From: Ambrosia x helenae
Lineage: Eukaryota > Streptophyta > Magnoliopsida > Asterales > Asteraceae
Assembly: GCA_030844895.1 (NCBI GenBank)
Contig: CM061233.1
Span: 56,683,968-56,747,967 of the forward strand
Reading direction: 5' to 3'
Length of the DNA stretch: 64,000 bases
The notes under the pieces were generated by a model. The model saw only the letters and a program-made list of their open reading frames with translations, searched no databases and had not been told where the DNA came from. Below are positions 11,001 through 24,341 of this stretch, piece by piece. Position 1 is the first letter of the stretch; every line of letters starts with the position of its first letter. A program made the translations under genes and the position numbers.

Positions 11001-14000
11001 ATGTGTAATTTTCCTACAACACCACGACCTATTAAAGTACCACAACAACAGAGAACCATGGATCCTTGGTCGGTGGCTGCTCAAAAGTCTAGTCAACCAT
11101 CACAATCGATTAACTACATAGCGATGACTTGCTCTATGCCCCAACAAGTTGCACAACCACAATCACAACCACAACCACAACCGATGGCTGATTATTGGGG
11201 AGTAGCAGCAGCGGCGGTTCATTCTCACACTACCAACGCTATCTCGACTCTTATTCAAGACTTATCGTCGGGTAGTGGAAGCCGTCCACCAAAGCTTATG
11301 GAAATGGTAGACTACAACACATGGAAGACCAAATTCAAGATACACCTTAAGGGAATGGGATTAGAGGGAACGGAAGCTTGGCAAATGATTGCTAAGGGCT
11401 ATGTGGCTCCGATCTTGGAAAACACGGGTAAGCCAATTCCGTTGGAAAACCTTGCTGAGGATGAGAAAAAGAAATTTGCTATTGAGAAGAAGGCGTTTTC
11501 TCAACTGTCCCAGGCCATTAATACTGATCTCTTACATCAGTTTGGGTCTTGCACTACATCTAAATAGTTGTGGGACATGTTACGAAATCGGCATGATGGG
11601 AATGAGAAGACGAGGAAGTTAAGGATGGAGGAACTAAGGAAAGAGTTTGGGAACTTCAGCTATATGGGGAATGAGACGCTGAAGGAGCTGATCCGAGGTA
11701 CTGTCATTTACTGACCGAGCTTTCTAGCTATGAGATAAACATACCAATGCCGAAGCTGGTGGACAAGTTTGCTGATGCGTTGCTACCATACTGGAATCAG
11801 TATATAGAGGTACTGAAGGAAAAGGATGCATACCAATACTGGACCATCAATGAGTTTATTCAGAAACTTGAGAACAAGGAGATGGAAGAAAAGAGGAAGG
11901 AAAAAAGAGCACAAATTCCTCAGAACCCGGATTTATATCATGGTAATGCATCTTCATCTCTTGCTGGTTCAAGTTCTAGTTCAAATGTTGCGCTACACAT
12001 TGCGTGCGTTTCTAGCCAGGTTGAACCATCCAAAACACCTATCAATTACCTTGCACAAACTTCATCTTATACCCCACCATCATATCCTACTATAACTTTC
12101 ATACCACCATTTTCACCTATGCAACAAGCAACTTGTTATTCTGCTAATCTAAACCAACCGCAACAACAAGCCTATATACCTCAAGTGAACCAAACTCAGA
12201 TGAATCAAACCCAACCTACTCAGAGTTTAATCGTGTTGGAAACCTCGAACTTGAACAATGTTACTGTTGAGATGGCACAACAACATGTAGCATTGGTGTC
12301 AGCTACGGTAGCTTCTTATAATGGGCTGGTTGCGAGTCAAATTGGGAACAATAACTTGACCAGTGAAGACTACGCACACATTGATAAAGAAGAGATGTAG
12401 CTCATTGATATCCGGTGGGCATTTGCTAGTGTTATGAGAAGAGCTACCGAATTCATTGAGAAGACCGGGAGAACTGATCTTTCTACTTCCCCAAACACCA
12501 CATATGGCTTTAACAAGGCCAAAGTGACATGTTTCAATTGTGGTGGGAAAGGTCACTTTAAGAGGGAATGTACACAGCCAGCACAGCAGGGGAACAGAAA
12601 TCCTTTCCACACCAACTACCAAAACCGTCAAACCCAAAACCAGGTATCTTACCAAAGCCCTAATATTTCAAGCTTTCAACCACAAAATACCTACCAGAAC
12701 CGTCAAAATACTTCACAAAACAACATTCCTGGACAAACCACAACACAAAACCTGAACCAAAATCAAACACAACAAAATCCAAACCGAACAATCATTCCGA
12801 TTTCTACACCAAACACACAAACCCAATCAGATAATCAAAACCAAGCCTTGGTGATACAGAAAGACGAGGGTTTTGATTGGACGGGTATGCAGTTGGGTGT
12901 TGAGGAGATTACCACTGGTAATGTGGCATGTGTTGCGCAAAAGATGGATCTGGATGAGCCGGTATGTGTTGAAAAGGAGATAGTAACTGAGAAGATGTCT
13001 GAAGTGAAAATCGAGGAGTTGAGTGAAGAAAGTGATGATTGTGGAGAGAAGAAATCTGGTTTGATTCTTGATTCGGTTACTGAGGTGCCAGAACAGTATG
13101 ATTCAGCTTATTCTGATGTGGAGAGTGAATCTGATTCTGAATCTAGTGTTAACTCACTGGATGATGATATTGACCAACTGCTTGCTGAAGCTGACTTTTT
13201 GATGACCCGCAAATCAAGCATGGTGGATGATGCCTGTACCAGGATTGATTACTCAAAGTTTTTCGCTGGGAAGGAAGCACACTTTGCACTGATGACGATG
13301 ACCGAACCTCCAAAATAGGTAAGTACTGAATCTACTTCAAAATCAATTTGTGATAAACATTGTGATGCTTGTGATAAATTGATAGAGGAGAATAAGCATC
13401 TCAAGGTTCAGCTTGAGAGTGCTAAAATCAACTGTCAATCATATAAAAAAGAAGCACGAGAGTTTAACAGAGTGCTTGATGGTTATAAGAAAGATGTTTC
13501 AGAACTTAAAAAGACTTTATCTTTGAAACAACTGCCATAAATAATTACATCAATGATTTAGAAGACACAAAACTTGAAATGGCTACCATCAAGTGCTTTG
13601 CAGAAAAAGTAAACAAGAAACTTGAGAGTTATAAGCATATTGCTTATGTTGTTGATCATATAATAGAGAAGCCTTCACAGTCTAGTAGTGCAAACTACAA
13701 GGCCGTCCCATCTCCAGTGTTATTTGAAAATCATACTCTACACTCAATAACACCGGAGAGCTCAGTCAAGTCTGAATCGACATCGGATAATGAGTCGAAC
13801 ACTTCTAGTGTGGGAGACCCAAATTCTGATGTTCGACCAGTTTTGGGACTAAACAATGAAGTTGTAGTTGCTGTAACTGATGATTCCGATTCTAAGGATG
13901 ATCAATTTGAGAAGGTATCTGAGAAGGTGTGTGAAATTCCTGATGAAAATCACATAATCACTAACGAACCTGTTTCACCATCTCAGATTGTGCATCCCTT

Positions 14001-15076
14001 GGCTAACGCTCATAGAATGAATCAATCAGTTAAGCCTATTGAAAAGAAAAATGAAAAGAAAAATGAATTTTGTGACAAACCCGTCAAGATTTTCTATCGG
14101 ATGATTGGATCCGATAAGATAATATCTGACGAGGAATATCCAATCAAATTCGCCAATTATTCAAAGATTGAAAAGATTTGGCAGGAGAGTACCATTTGGT
14201 TCCCAAAGCATGAGCGAACAAATGATGTACCTCCAGAGGTTTTAGAAAGAATTTACTTGGATGTTCCTAAAGAACCGAAAGTTCATGTCACAGAATTCAT
14301 CAAGCCAAAGAATAAGGCTAACAGTTTTCTTGAGCCGACTTACTCTTTGGATCCAGCTCCTGAGAGTCTTAGAAGGAAATGTGTGGAGGACCAATATCCT
14401 ATCACCACATACTCTAAGTCGAACGCCATGAATAACTTTGAAGAATATCGTGCGTGTTATAAATGCGGGGAGAGAGGGCATTTACTTGCTCACTGCCCGT
14501 ATGTTAGGCACAAAAGGCACGAGGTGGAAGTGAAGCAAAATTATCAACGTCCAGTCGATAGTCAATGTTATCCACAACAACGTGTTGTCCCTCAACAGCC
14601 ACATTTTTATAATCAAAATCATTTTTATCAAAGAAGGGATAATCGTTCAATGACATATGATCGTCGTAACCGGATAGCAACTGAAAAACCCCTTAAGAAA
14701 CCAATGGTGAACACAACTGTTGACAAGAAAAAGGTTCCTATTAAACCTCATGTCAAACCAACAGTTGGACCTGTCTCTGTTAAATCAGAGAAGGTAACCA
14801 AGAAAGTTTCGTTCAAAGACGAAGTAAAGAAACCGGTTGAGACCTCAAAATCTCAAATCCGGATCTTGAAACGTTCGGAACAGCATTGGTCACCAAAGGG
14901 TTCACAAGGTGCTTCATCTTCACAGGTGAATGAGAATGTTAAAGCTGAAACTGAAAAAAGATTTAATTGATCAAAAAAAGATCAATTTAAATCTATCTGA
15001 TTGTAAGAAAGAATCTTTGAAACACAAAGTTCAAAGACCCAAGACCAAGCAGGCTTGGGTCCCCCGAAAAATCTAA
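11001..15076 (+). pseudogene. Copia gag pseudogene with two zinc knuckles
   Basis: The first in-frame ATG is 11001 (MCNFPTTPRP). The capsid-like part (MEMVDYNTWKTKFKIHLKGM) is cut by a TAG at 11565-11567, and a frameshift follows between 11690 and 11747. A first CCHC knuckle, CFNCGGKGHFKREC, lies near 12533, after an in-frame TAG at 12398-12400. Q/N-rich and acidic stretches follow, a TAG at 13316-13318 and a frameshift near 13537. A second knuckle, CYKCGERGHLLAHC, lies near 14455. A last shift near 14960 leads to AWVPRKI and TAA at 15074-15076. A long gag with two separated knuckles suits SIRE-type elements. The protein would bind and package the RNA. Confidence 0.85.
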
Positions 15077-15092
15077 TCTTTTTACATGATAT

Positions 15093-18000
15093 GTGCAGGG
15101 AGCTTCAGCTGGCCCTGTGAGAAGTCTTTGGATTGTTGACAGTGGAGCTTCTGGTCACATGACAGGGGATCTATCGCTACTGTTCGATATCAGAAATATT
15201 AATCGAGGTTATGTAGCGTTTGCTGGAAATAAGGGTGGATACATTACCATGGAGGGTAGTGTCAGTAATGGAATAGTGAGTTTAGAGAAAATTTCGTATG
15301 TGAAGCAAATCGATTATAATCTACGCAGTGTCAGTCAGATTTGTGATAAGCAGTTTTCAGTTTACTTTGATGACAAATCTTGCTATATACTCAAGCCGGG
15401 ATTCGTATTACCAAAAGAGCCGGTGATGTTATAGACGCCGAGAGTGAACAATTTGTACATTCTCGATATGTCAAAAGCATTGACTACATAAGGCCAAGTC
15501 ACATGTTTCCTCTCCAAGGCTACTGAAAAAGAATCAATAATGTGGCATAGGAGGATGGGACACATTCACCTTCGAAAGATGAATCAATTGGTGAAGAATG
15601 AACTTGTCACAGGCGTGAATGTTAAATATTTTCATTTAAATGACAAGTGTGTGAGTTGCAAGAAGGGTAAGCAGCACAAGCAATTCCATGAGCCAAAGAA
15701 AGTCAATTACGTTGAACTGCCACTTGAGCATTTGCACATGGATCTATTCGGACCAGTCAAACGTAAAAGTCATGCTGGTGAATTGTACTGTCTTGTGGTT
15801 ACCGATGACTTTTCCAGATTTTCATGGGTTATGTGCTTGCACCATAAGAGCGACACGTTTGATAATCTGAAAGTTCTGTTCACTCGATTGGAAAATATCT
15901 ATGGTCTCAAGATCAAGAGAATTAGGAGTGATAATGGGACGGAGTTTAAGAATGAACAGATGGACGATCTTTGTGAAAACAAAGGTATTCATCATGAATA
16001 CAGTGCTCCGTATACCCCACAACAGAACGGTGTTGCTGAACGCAAAAACAGGACTCTAATTGAAACGGCAAGAACAATGCTCGCGGACTCAAATTTTCCA
16101 GTAATGTTCTGGAACGAAGCAATTTACGCAGCTTGTTATACTCTTAATCGTGTTTTAACGGTGAAGAAGTTTGGCAAAACTTCTTATTAGCTGTTGAATC
16201 GACGAAAGGCAAACTTAGAGTTTCTAGATTCGTTTGGAGCTCCATGTACAATGCTTAATCCATTTGAGAAGTTTGCACCGAAGGCTGAAGAAGGATTCTT
16301 TGTTGGATATGCAACCCCGCTCAAACAGGTTTTCAACAAACGAACTCGTCAGGTCGAGGAGTGGGCTAATGTCGAAGTTCAAAGATACACTCAGAATGTA
16401 CAAGGAAGCAGTCCAGACTGGATGTTTGATTACAAGGATTTCTTTCAATCATTCAATCTAGATAGCTTGGTTGAAGAAGCTGTATTACGATTATACTACG
16501 AGGTCAAAAACGCAGTGACATCACCGTTGGTGCGTCCGATCACTGTGAACCCCCAAACAGCTTCTAATGATACCAATGCTCCTGTAGCTGAAGAAGAGGT
16601 ATTTCAGGAAGCTTCCACAACTCTTAATTCATCGGAATCTGAAGATGACGATGATGTCACAAGTGAAGTTGTTCCAGATACTACTACAGACACACCACCA
16701 ATGAACCCAAATCCACATGGTGCTTCATCATCGAATATGGGTAATGATCTGGATTCCACAGAGAACTTAACTACTCAGACGGGAGTTCAAGTACCTGATT
16801 ATCTGGAATCTCGGATACATCGGATTCACCCGATCGAGCAGGTTATTGGTGATCCTGGTAGCAGCGTGATGACGAGAGGTCAACTGAGGAACGCAAACTC
16901 ACCAGAAAACCTTGGCGCTCTTGCTTTATATGCCAAAATTCAAAAATCAGGTTTTCAAAATGACTGATCTTTTGCTTGTTATGTTTCGCAGGTTGAGCCG
17001 CGGACATACAAGGACGCTCTTTTGGATGACGCTTGGGTAGAGGCTATGCAGGAGGAGTTATTGCAGTTTCAGAAACTCGAAGTGTGGACACTGACAGATT
17101 TACCTCCAGGACGGAAAAAGATAGGAACGAAATGGGTGTTCAAGTGTAAGAAAGATAACAGAGGAGTGATTGTCAGGAACAAAGCTCGTTTGGTCGTACA
17201 AGGCTTTCATCAAGTTGAAGGAATTGATTACAACGAGATTTATGCACCGGTTGCACGCTTAGAAGCTATCCGAATGTTTCTCGCGTTTGCATCATATAAG
17301 AAATTTAAGGTGTATCAAATGGACGTCAAAAGCACGTTTCTTTACGGTGTGGTCAAGGAGGAAGTTTACGTTGGTCTCCACCAGGCTTTGAGGATCCTAT
17401 TCACCGGGATAAGGTCTACGTTCTAAACAAAGCTCTTTACGGGTTGCACCAGGCTACGAGGCAATGGTATGAGGAGCTGAGCACGTATCTTCTGTCCAAA
17501 GGATTTAAACGAGGTTTGGTAGATTGCACACTGTTCGCAAAACGAACAGGGGATGACTTACTTCTAGTGCAGATTTATGTTGATGACATTATTTTTGGTT
17601 CTACTAACGAACTTCTGTGCAGAGAATTTGAACGTGTTATGCAGGAAAAGTTCGAAATGAGTGCGATGGGAGAGCTGCAGTTTTTCCTAGGCTTGCAGGT
17701 GGACCAAAGACCAATGGGGATCTTTATTCACCAGACGAAGTATGTTTCTGAAGTCTTGAGCCGATTCCAGATGGATGATTCAAAGCCAATGGATACCCCG
17801 ATACAACCTAATCACGGGATTGGTGTTGATGCTAAGGGGGAGCTAACTGATCCTTTCACATACAGAGCAATCGTCAGATCTCTGATGTACCTCACCGCCT
17901 CCAGACCAGATATAATGTTTGCCACATGTCTCTATGCACGTTATCAGTCGAAGCCGAAACAGAGTCATCTTGCAGTTGTCAAACGTATCCTTAGATATCT

Positions 18001-18523
18001 GAAGGGTTGTCCGTCGAGAGGACAATGGTACCCTAATGATGATAATTTTGACCTAATCGCTTTTAGTGATGCAGATTGGGGTGGATGTGACAAAGACAGC
18101 AAATCCACAACGGCTGGATGCCAGTTTTTGGGGAGCAGGCTCGTGACCTGGCAATGCAAGAAACAAACGGCAGTTGCATTATCCACATGTGAAGCAGAAT
18201 ACGTCTCAGCATCAAGCTGCTGCTCACAGGTTCTTTGGATACAACAACAGATGGTGGACTACGGTTTGCAATTTCTTAAAACCCCTATTTACTGTGATAA
18301 TAGAGTCGCAATTGCATTAACAAAAGACTTAGTAAATCACTCGAAAGCTAAACATATCCGGATTAAATATCATTTTATCCGTGATTGTTATGCAAAAGAG
18401 TTGATCGATATGGTCAAAATCCACACTGACTATCAACGTGCAGATCTTTTTACCAAAGTTTTTGATAAATCAAGATTTGAATATCTTTTAAAAGCTAATG
18501 GTATTAAAGAAAAACAGGACTGA
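15093..18523 (+). pseudogene. Copia pol pseudogene (PR-IN-RT-RNase H)
   Basis: Protease: LWIVDSGASGHMTG near 15126. Pre-integrase and zinc region: MWHRRMGHIH (15540) and CVSCKKGKQH. Integrase: D in HMDLFGP, D in RSDNGTEF, E in NGVAERKN. RT: from WVEAMQEELLQF (17034) through the intact YVDDIIFGS box near 17578. RNase H: SDADWGG, TCEAEYVSASS, YCDNRVA, then ADLFTK. Breaks: frameshift after 15434, TAG at 16188-16190, TGA at 16965-16967, frameshift near 17390-17440. Catalytic residues survive, so decay is recent. Pol lies in a different frame from gag, after a TGTGCAG acceptor-like site (15092-15098). Confidence 0.92.
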
Positions 18524-20724
18524 TCACCACCTCAGTTTATCATTTTTTTAGTACAGTTTTTATTGTTTTTCAGAAAAATACAAAAATCCAAAAATAAGTT
18601 TTACATTTCTTAGATAGAATTTATTTTCAGAAAAACCAAAAACATTGAAAAATTCAAAAACCCATAAAAATTAGAAAAACCCAAAATGATTTCCTGGAGA
18701 AAATGGGGAAATGATAGTACATCAGTGGGAATCTGACACATTCTAAAGAAATGTAATGCAATATAAGGCGTGTGTCCGAGTCTATGTGATGTGTTGATAG
18801 GCTTTGTAGACCTATTACAGCGTGCCTGATACATACATATCAAACGAATTTTTGTGTGGATGAACTCCTCATGGACATATGGTCTTAGTACCGTAATTTC
18901 GTTTGATTGGGTATTTGTACAAAACTCTGAGGTTTCGGGTCGTTATGTTATTAGTTGTCTAGGGATAGCCTCTCTGATCTTCTGCTGTAAGTAATTACGG
19001 ACCTAGATCATACAGGGTGTCTTTATAAAAGAGCTTTAAAGCCAAATCCTAAAGTTACCGAATTGAGGAACTTTCCATGTATGACGATAATCAGATTATC
19101 TATTACATCATATCCAATCAATGATGCAAATCATGATTGATATTAGCCCTCAACCTGGTAGAGTGCATATGTTACTTTGTTGCATTGATTTGCTGACCTG
19201 TATACCTCTGTGCCTCATACCTTGTAAATTACAGATGACAAACGCATAATCACGCGTTACAATGAGTCTTTGTGCATTTACTTCTTGATACGGGAGTATG
19301 TCGTGTGTGTGGGAACCACATACAATTGAGTTTATACTATAAATAAAAGTATCAGTTTAAAGCACTACACAACAGTCTGCATGTGAGTTTATGTGGATCA
19401 CAATATCAGCAGTTGCTAGATCACACATTGTCTTTAATGATAATAAATCAAAAGATCAACTGTGTGATCCTATTTCTCAATAACTGATATGATCCCTTTA
19501 CCGGAAATCACAAAACATTTACATTTTGCGAATTTTATATTTCTCGTCAAAAATACAAAACTCAAAAAGATTTTAGGTGTGTTTTAACAAAAAGTTTAGA
19601 AAATTCAAAAAGATTTTACAATTTTATCTTATTTTTGATAGCTGATGGTGGTTGATGATGATTTTCTAAAACTTGATGGACCATTTGAGTTTTGTCATCT
19701 TTAAATGAGAACTAATGAATGTCGGATGCTTAAAAGTTGAAAAATATTTTGAATGGGACTCGATTTTGAGATTTGGTAAAATTTTCAAAAATTCCAATTT
19801 TCATTCGCCCCTTCGTTGGGTCGAAGGTGGAATTTTGTCTGCTCATTCGTACCTTTTAAACAGTCGAATGTGAGTGTTCATGTGACTTTTTCACATTCGA
19901 ACCCTTGTTCTACATTCGAACCTTTCAGTAGGGTTGAAGGGGAAAAAGTTTCACATTCGCCCTAGTCAAACGGTCGAATGTGGAGCCTATATATACCATA
20001 TCTGCACATTCGACCCCCACTTTCAAAAAATTTCAAAATTCTGAGATTAAGTGATCTTGTGGGTGTGTTTTAATTTTCATACCATTGTGTTCGTCTTGTA
20101 TCACTGATCATTTTGCCATATCGTTTGCAGGTTATAATCCATTACACAGCTCATAATCGTTGATTTTGTGACCAAGCCCTAACTGCCATTAAACTTCGAT
20201 TTTAACTTGTTAATTGTTAAAAAATTTTATACGGATTCATTGCTTATGTGTTTTAGGGGGAGAATGAACAAAAATTTAGGGTTAAATTCAATCAGATTGA
20301 TCAATTGTTGTTTTAAATAGTTCGAACCTTAGTTTTTAGTGGAAAACACATAATCAATGGACGATAATTGCAATTGTTGGTTGAAAATGCTTAATCGGTC
20401 ATGTTAGAGTGTGTTTGAATCAAAATGGCATGTTAAAAAGGACCAAATCAGAATTTGGTGTTCAAGGAGATGAACAGTCTCCTTCGCCCAATTTTAAACG
20501 GTCGAATGTGACTGTTTGGGCGAAGGTGGATGTTCTATCGGTCGAACCTGGAAACAAACGGTCGAATGTACACTTTTACAAAATGATTTTCACATTCGAA
20601 CCCTTGTTTTCACATTTGAACCAACGACTGGTCGAATGTAGAAACTGATAATCAAATTTTTTCAAGTTTTGTTATTTTTTGTCTGTTTTTAACATGTTTG
20701 CTTGATTTGTTTTGCAGTTTTATA
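18524..20724 (+). other. Spacer between pol and third ORF, with motif array
   Basis: A 2.2-kb stretch without convincing coding sequence. Two dense groups of GGTCGAATGTG and CACATTCGACC words lie at 19805-20010 and 20480-20640, about 18 copies on both strands, many around the T-rich CACATTCGAACCCTTG variant. A GGGGGAG run occurs at 20255. The stretch ends in a long pyrimidine tract and TTTGTTTTGCAG (ending 20717), a good splice-acceptor look-alike eight bases before the third-ORF ATG. Confidence 0.6.
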
Positions 20725-23700
20725 ATGTCTGAACAGGAAAGCGTTGATATTCCTGCTAGATCTTCTGAGAAGGCTACTGGAAAGGAACAAATGGAAGATT
20801 TACCATTTGAACCGGCGCACAACTGCTGTGCATTCATGGGTGATCTGAAGAAACATCAAGAGTTCACCGGCATCGTAGATTTCCTTAAAAGAAGCCGTGT
20901 GATTGTCGCACTTGCTACCCCAGCTATCATTTATAAGGATCATCAACAGGAGTTCTGGAAGAATGCAAAAATGGACTTCTGGAACAACGAATCTGCAGTG
21001 GTTAGCACGATTCAGGGGGAGCTGGTAATTATCTCTAAAGATGATATCCGTGAGGCATTGAAGTTGCATGATGAGAAGAAAACAGATCCTAGAGAACTAT
21101 CATGGATAGAACAAAGGAAATGCTTCTTACGAATGAAGTACAACGGACCGATAACTGATGGTTCGTTACATAAAGGGAAGCTATGCCCTCAGTTTAAGTA
21201 TCTCGCTCACGTGATGTTGCACATATTTAGATCGGTGAGTGGAGGGTATGATGTGATGAGGAAAAGTATCAGTTCTTTAATGGTGGCTCTTATATTGAAC
21301 AAACCGTTCAACGTAGCTGGTATGACACTGGAACATATGTTAGAACCACTTAGAAGCCTGAGGAACAAGAAGTTTTTGCTTTATCCGAGGTTCATACAGA
21401 TGATACTTGATAAGAAGCATAAGAAGCTGAGAAGAGACCCTACCCAGATTGTTGTTCAGGATCACATGAACCTGAATACTCTTGTTAGAATGAAGGGTTA
21501 TAAGGGTGTGCCGTTGAATGAAAGACCACCTAACAAGAACCTGTTTGGTCATTTGATTAACCCAGGGTATGTAGATCCAGGTAAAGATAAGGTCAGACAT
21601 GATAACAGTGATTCAGATCCAGATAATCCTCTTTGTCCAGTTGATCCTGATGCAAAGAGAAAGCTTCAAGTCGTAAACGTTGGGGCAAAGACAGGAAAGG
21701 GTAAAGAGAAAGAAGATGATACTGAACCCGCTCAGAAGAAGGTTTCAAGGAGAAAGAAGAGTGTAGCTAAGAAGGGTTTACACTTAGTCGATGAAGTGTC
21801 TGTCGATTCTGAAGAGACACAGGAAGATGAGAAATGGGATTCTGATAGTGAGACTGTAAAGAGCACCACGCCCAAGGCCACTGTGGCTGGTGAGTCTAAG
21901 AGTCTAAATAAATCTGTGGAGGAGCAAAGGACAAAAAGTCCTGTTGCGTTGGATGAAACAGATGAAGGTTTAGGTTTGGGATCCGAAGACTTTGTGGGAT
22001 CGCCAAAGACAGGTGAAAAACAGAAGAAGCCACAATACAAAAAGAAAGAAAAAGTATTGAAGCCAATGGAGAAAAGGGCTAAAGATATTGAGTTTTTGGT
22101 TGCTGGAAAGAAACTGCCTCTAGCGTCTAGCTCCAAATCACCTATCACATCTCCAGCAGCGAAAAAGCAAAAGACATCATCTGCTGCTGAACAGACTGAG
22201 TTACCAACTGATGAGTTCAATAGTGCACTAGATAGAGTGTTAAAGAAATTGAAGAAAGGAAAGTTTTCTGCTGCTGAAGCTTCAACACCACCGAAGGTTA
22301 CTGTAGACAGTGATGTTATGACTGCAGTGAATCAGAAGCTTGCTGACATGATGAAGATTATTAATCAGCAACAAGCAGAAATAGAACAGTTGAGAAACAA
22401 TGACAAGAAGATGTTAGACGTTGTTGAAACATCACATGAGAATCAGGAGGCTTTGGAAGCTAAGATTAAACAGCTTCAAAAAGAAAATAAGAAGTTATTG
22501 AAGCATGAACAGAGAAACACCAGGAGATATATTGCTATAAAAGAGGAGAACAAGAAGCTGAAAGCAAGTAACAAGAGTATGGATAATCTGATAAAAGACT
22601 TATACTCTAAAGCTCTTCAGTTACAAGCTGGTGAAGAAGATAAGGAACGTGATGAAGAAGAAGTTGATTATGAACCATCTGATCAAGAAGAAGAAGAAGA
22701 AGATGATGAGTTAGATGAGGATGTTAGTAAAGATCCTAAGAAGAAGAAAGATGGTGATGATGATGGTTCGGGAGATGATTCAGGAGAAGGTAATAGCTCT
22801 GCAAGTTCTAACAGTGATGATGATGATGATGACACTGATAAGTACAAGTGTGAGAAGAGAGGATCAGGAAAAGATACAGGAGGTTCTAGTTCGAAAGCTC
22901 CTGGTGGTACAGTTGACGATGATAGTATCTTTTGGAATGAAAAGATTAGATCTTTATCTGATGATGACAAGAATATGTATCGCCAGATGTTGACTAACAG
23001 AGTCTGGACGATAGAGATGACTAGCAGATTTCCTGAGATATTTGAGTCTAATGATATGAGATTCGAGTTGGAGTACAATGATCCTGACTTAGAAGATGGA
23101 GAAGTTTCTGCAGCCATGTCTAAGGAGATTTTGGAAGGATTGGCGAAACAGGTCGGTAAAACTCTGGAGGAGTTGATGATTGATAATCAGATACCTAACA
23201 TACCTGAGAAAGAAGCAGGTAATCACTCCGATGACAGAGACGTACCAGCATTCGAGGAAGTAGAGATTGAAGATATAACGAGTGAGGAATATCCAGAATA
23301 CTACAAGAAGAACAAAGATTCTGGATTTCCTGAGTTCACTGATGAGCTGCTTCGCCAGGCTGAGAAACTTGCTCATGAAAAGAGTAAGAGATTTGTTGAA
23401 GAAGTGTTTTCAGATTGTAATAAGCCAAACATTGAACAATCTAATGCTATGAAAGATCTGTTGAGAAAGCTCAAAGAGAAAGAAGCGAACCGTCCAAAGA
23501 GAGAAGTTCAAGGTAGCTTTTACAAGTTCCACAATGACTTGTTTAAAGGAAAAGCTCTTGGATGGAAGTTCGTGAAATAGTTGAAGTGTGTAGCTGTAAA
23601 ATGGGAAAAAGGAATTCTGTATTTTGACAGATTCCATGACTTGAAGACATTACCATATTGGGCTATTCATGACATTTGTAGACATGAGTTAAAAGGTTCT

Positions 23701-24150
23701 GTAAACGATCATATTGCTTACTTTGCAGATCGTATGTCAAGAGAAAGCAGAACGAAGTGGAACTTGTTTACTCCACACAATACCCAAAAAGAATTGTTCA
23801 TAAGAAGGAGATTGATGATATTACTGGGATGCCTAAGGTGACGTTAAAGTATAAACCACCTAAAGTGTTGAAACATATTCCATTGATGCAGATCCCACAA
23901 CACTTTTCTAAAGACTTCATGTGGTGGTACTACGATTGGAAGACTGTAGAGGCTATTATAGTATTGAAGGATGGTGCAAAGGACTTCAAAAAGATTCACA
24001 TCTTTGATCCTATGTGGTTGATCAACTGTTCGCATGAGGATATTATAATGCTCTATTATAATCTGATTTACTGCAAAACTAAGGATAGTGAACAGGCAAG
24101 CAAATACCAATGTGTGGTATTCTTATGCTTTGCATGGGATGTGAATGCTT
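20725..24150 (+). pseudogene. Third ORF of SIRE-like element 2, coiled-coil protein
   Basis: Open for 951 codons from ATG 20725 to TAG 23578-23580; the same frame continues beyond the stop (LKCVAVKWEKG), so the TAG probably interrupts a longer protein. A frameshift lies near 23790, and coding-like sequence reaches about 24130. The N-terminal domain (about 1-260) holds EFWKNAKMDFW and KKFLLYPRFIQM, as in the ORF at 3451. Lysine/serine-rich disordered sequence follows, then a coiled coil (about 535-640), a strongly acidic run (about 640-710) and a folded-looking C-terminal part. No signal peptide or membrane span is evident. Function unknown; a structural or chromatin-binding role is possible. 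It is not a host gene: it lies between pol and LTR. Confidence 0.75.
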
Positions 24151-24341
24151 GATGTGATTTTGATAAGAAACTGGGGAAGTTTGTGAAAGTTCAGGAAGTT
24201 CAGGAAGTTAAAAAGAAAAGGCCGAAACAAACTTTTGAACCAGTGATGACCAAGGAACAGAAGACGTTACTGCGTATCAAGCTTATGACAAGATGATGGA
24301 CCAAGAACATAAGCAATCCAAGCAATAGTCGAGGTGGAGTT

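Noticed and set aside
20725..23580. 951-codon open frame as a host gene
   Set aside because: It lies between copia pol and the 3' LTR of one element, has a relative in the same position in element 1, and its frame continues past the stop.
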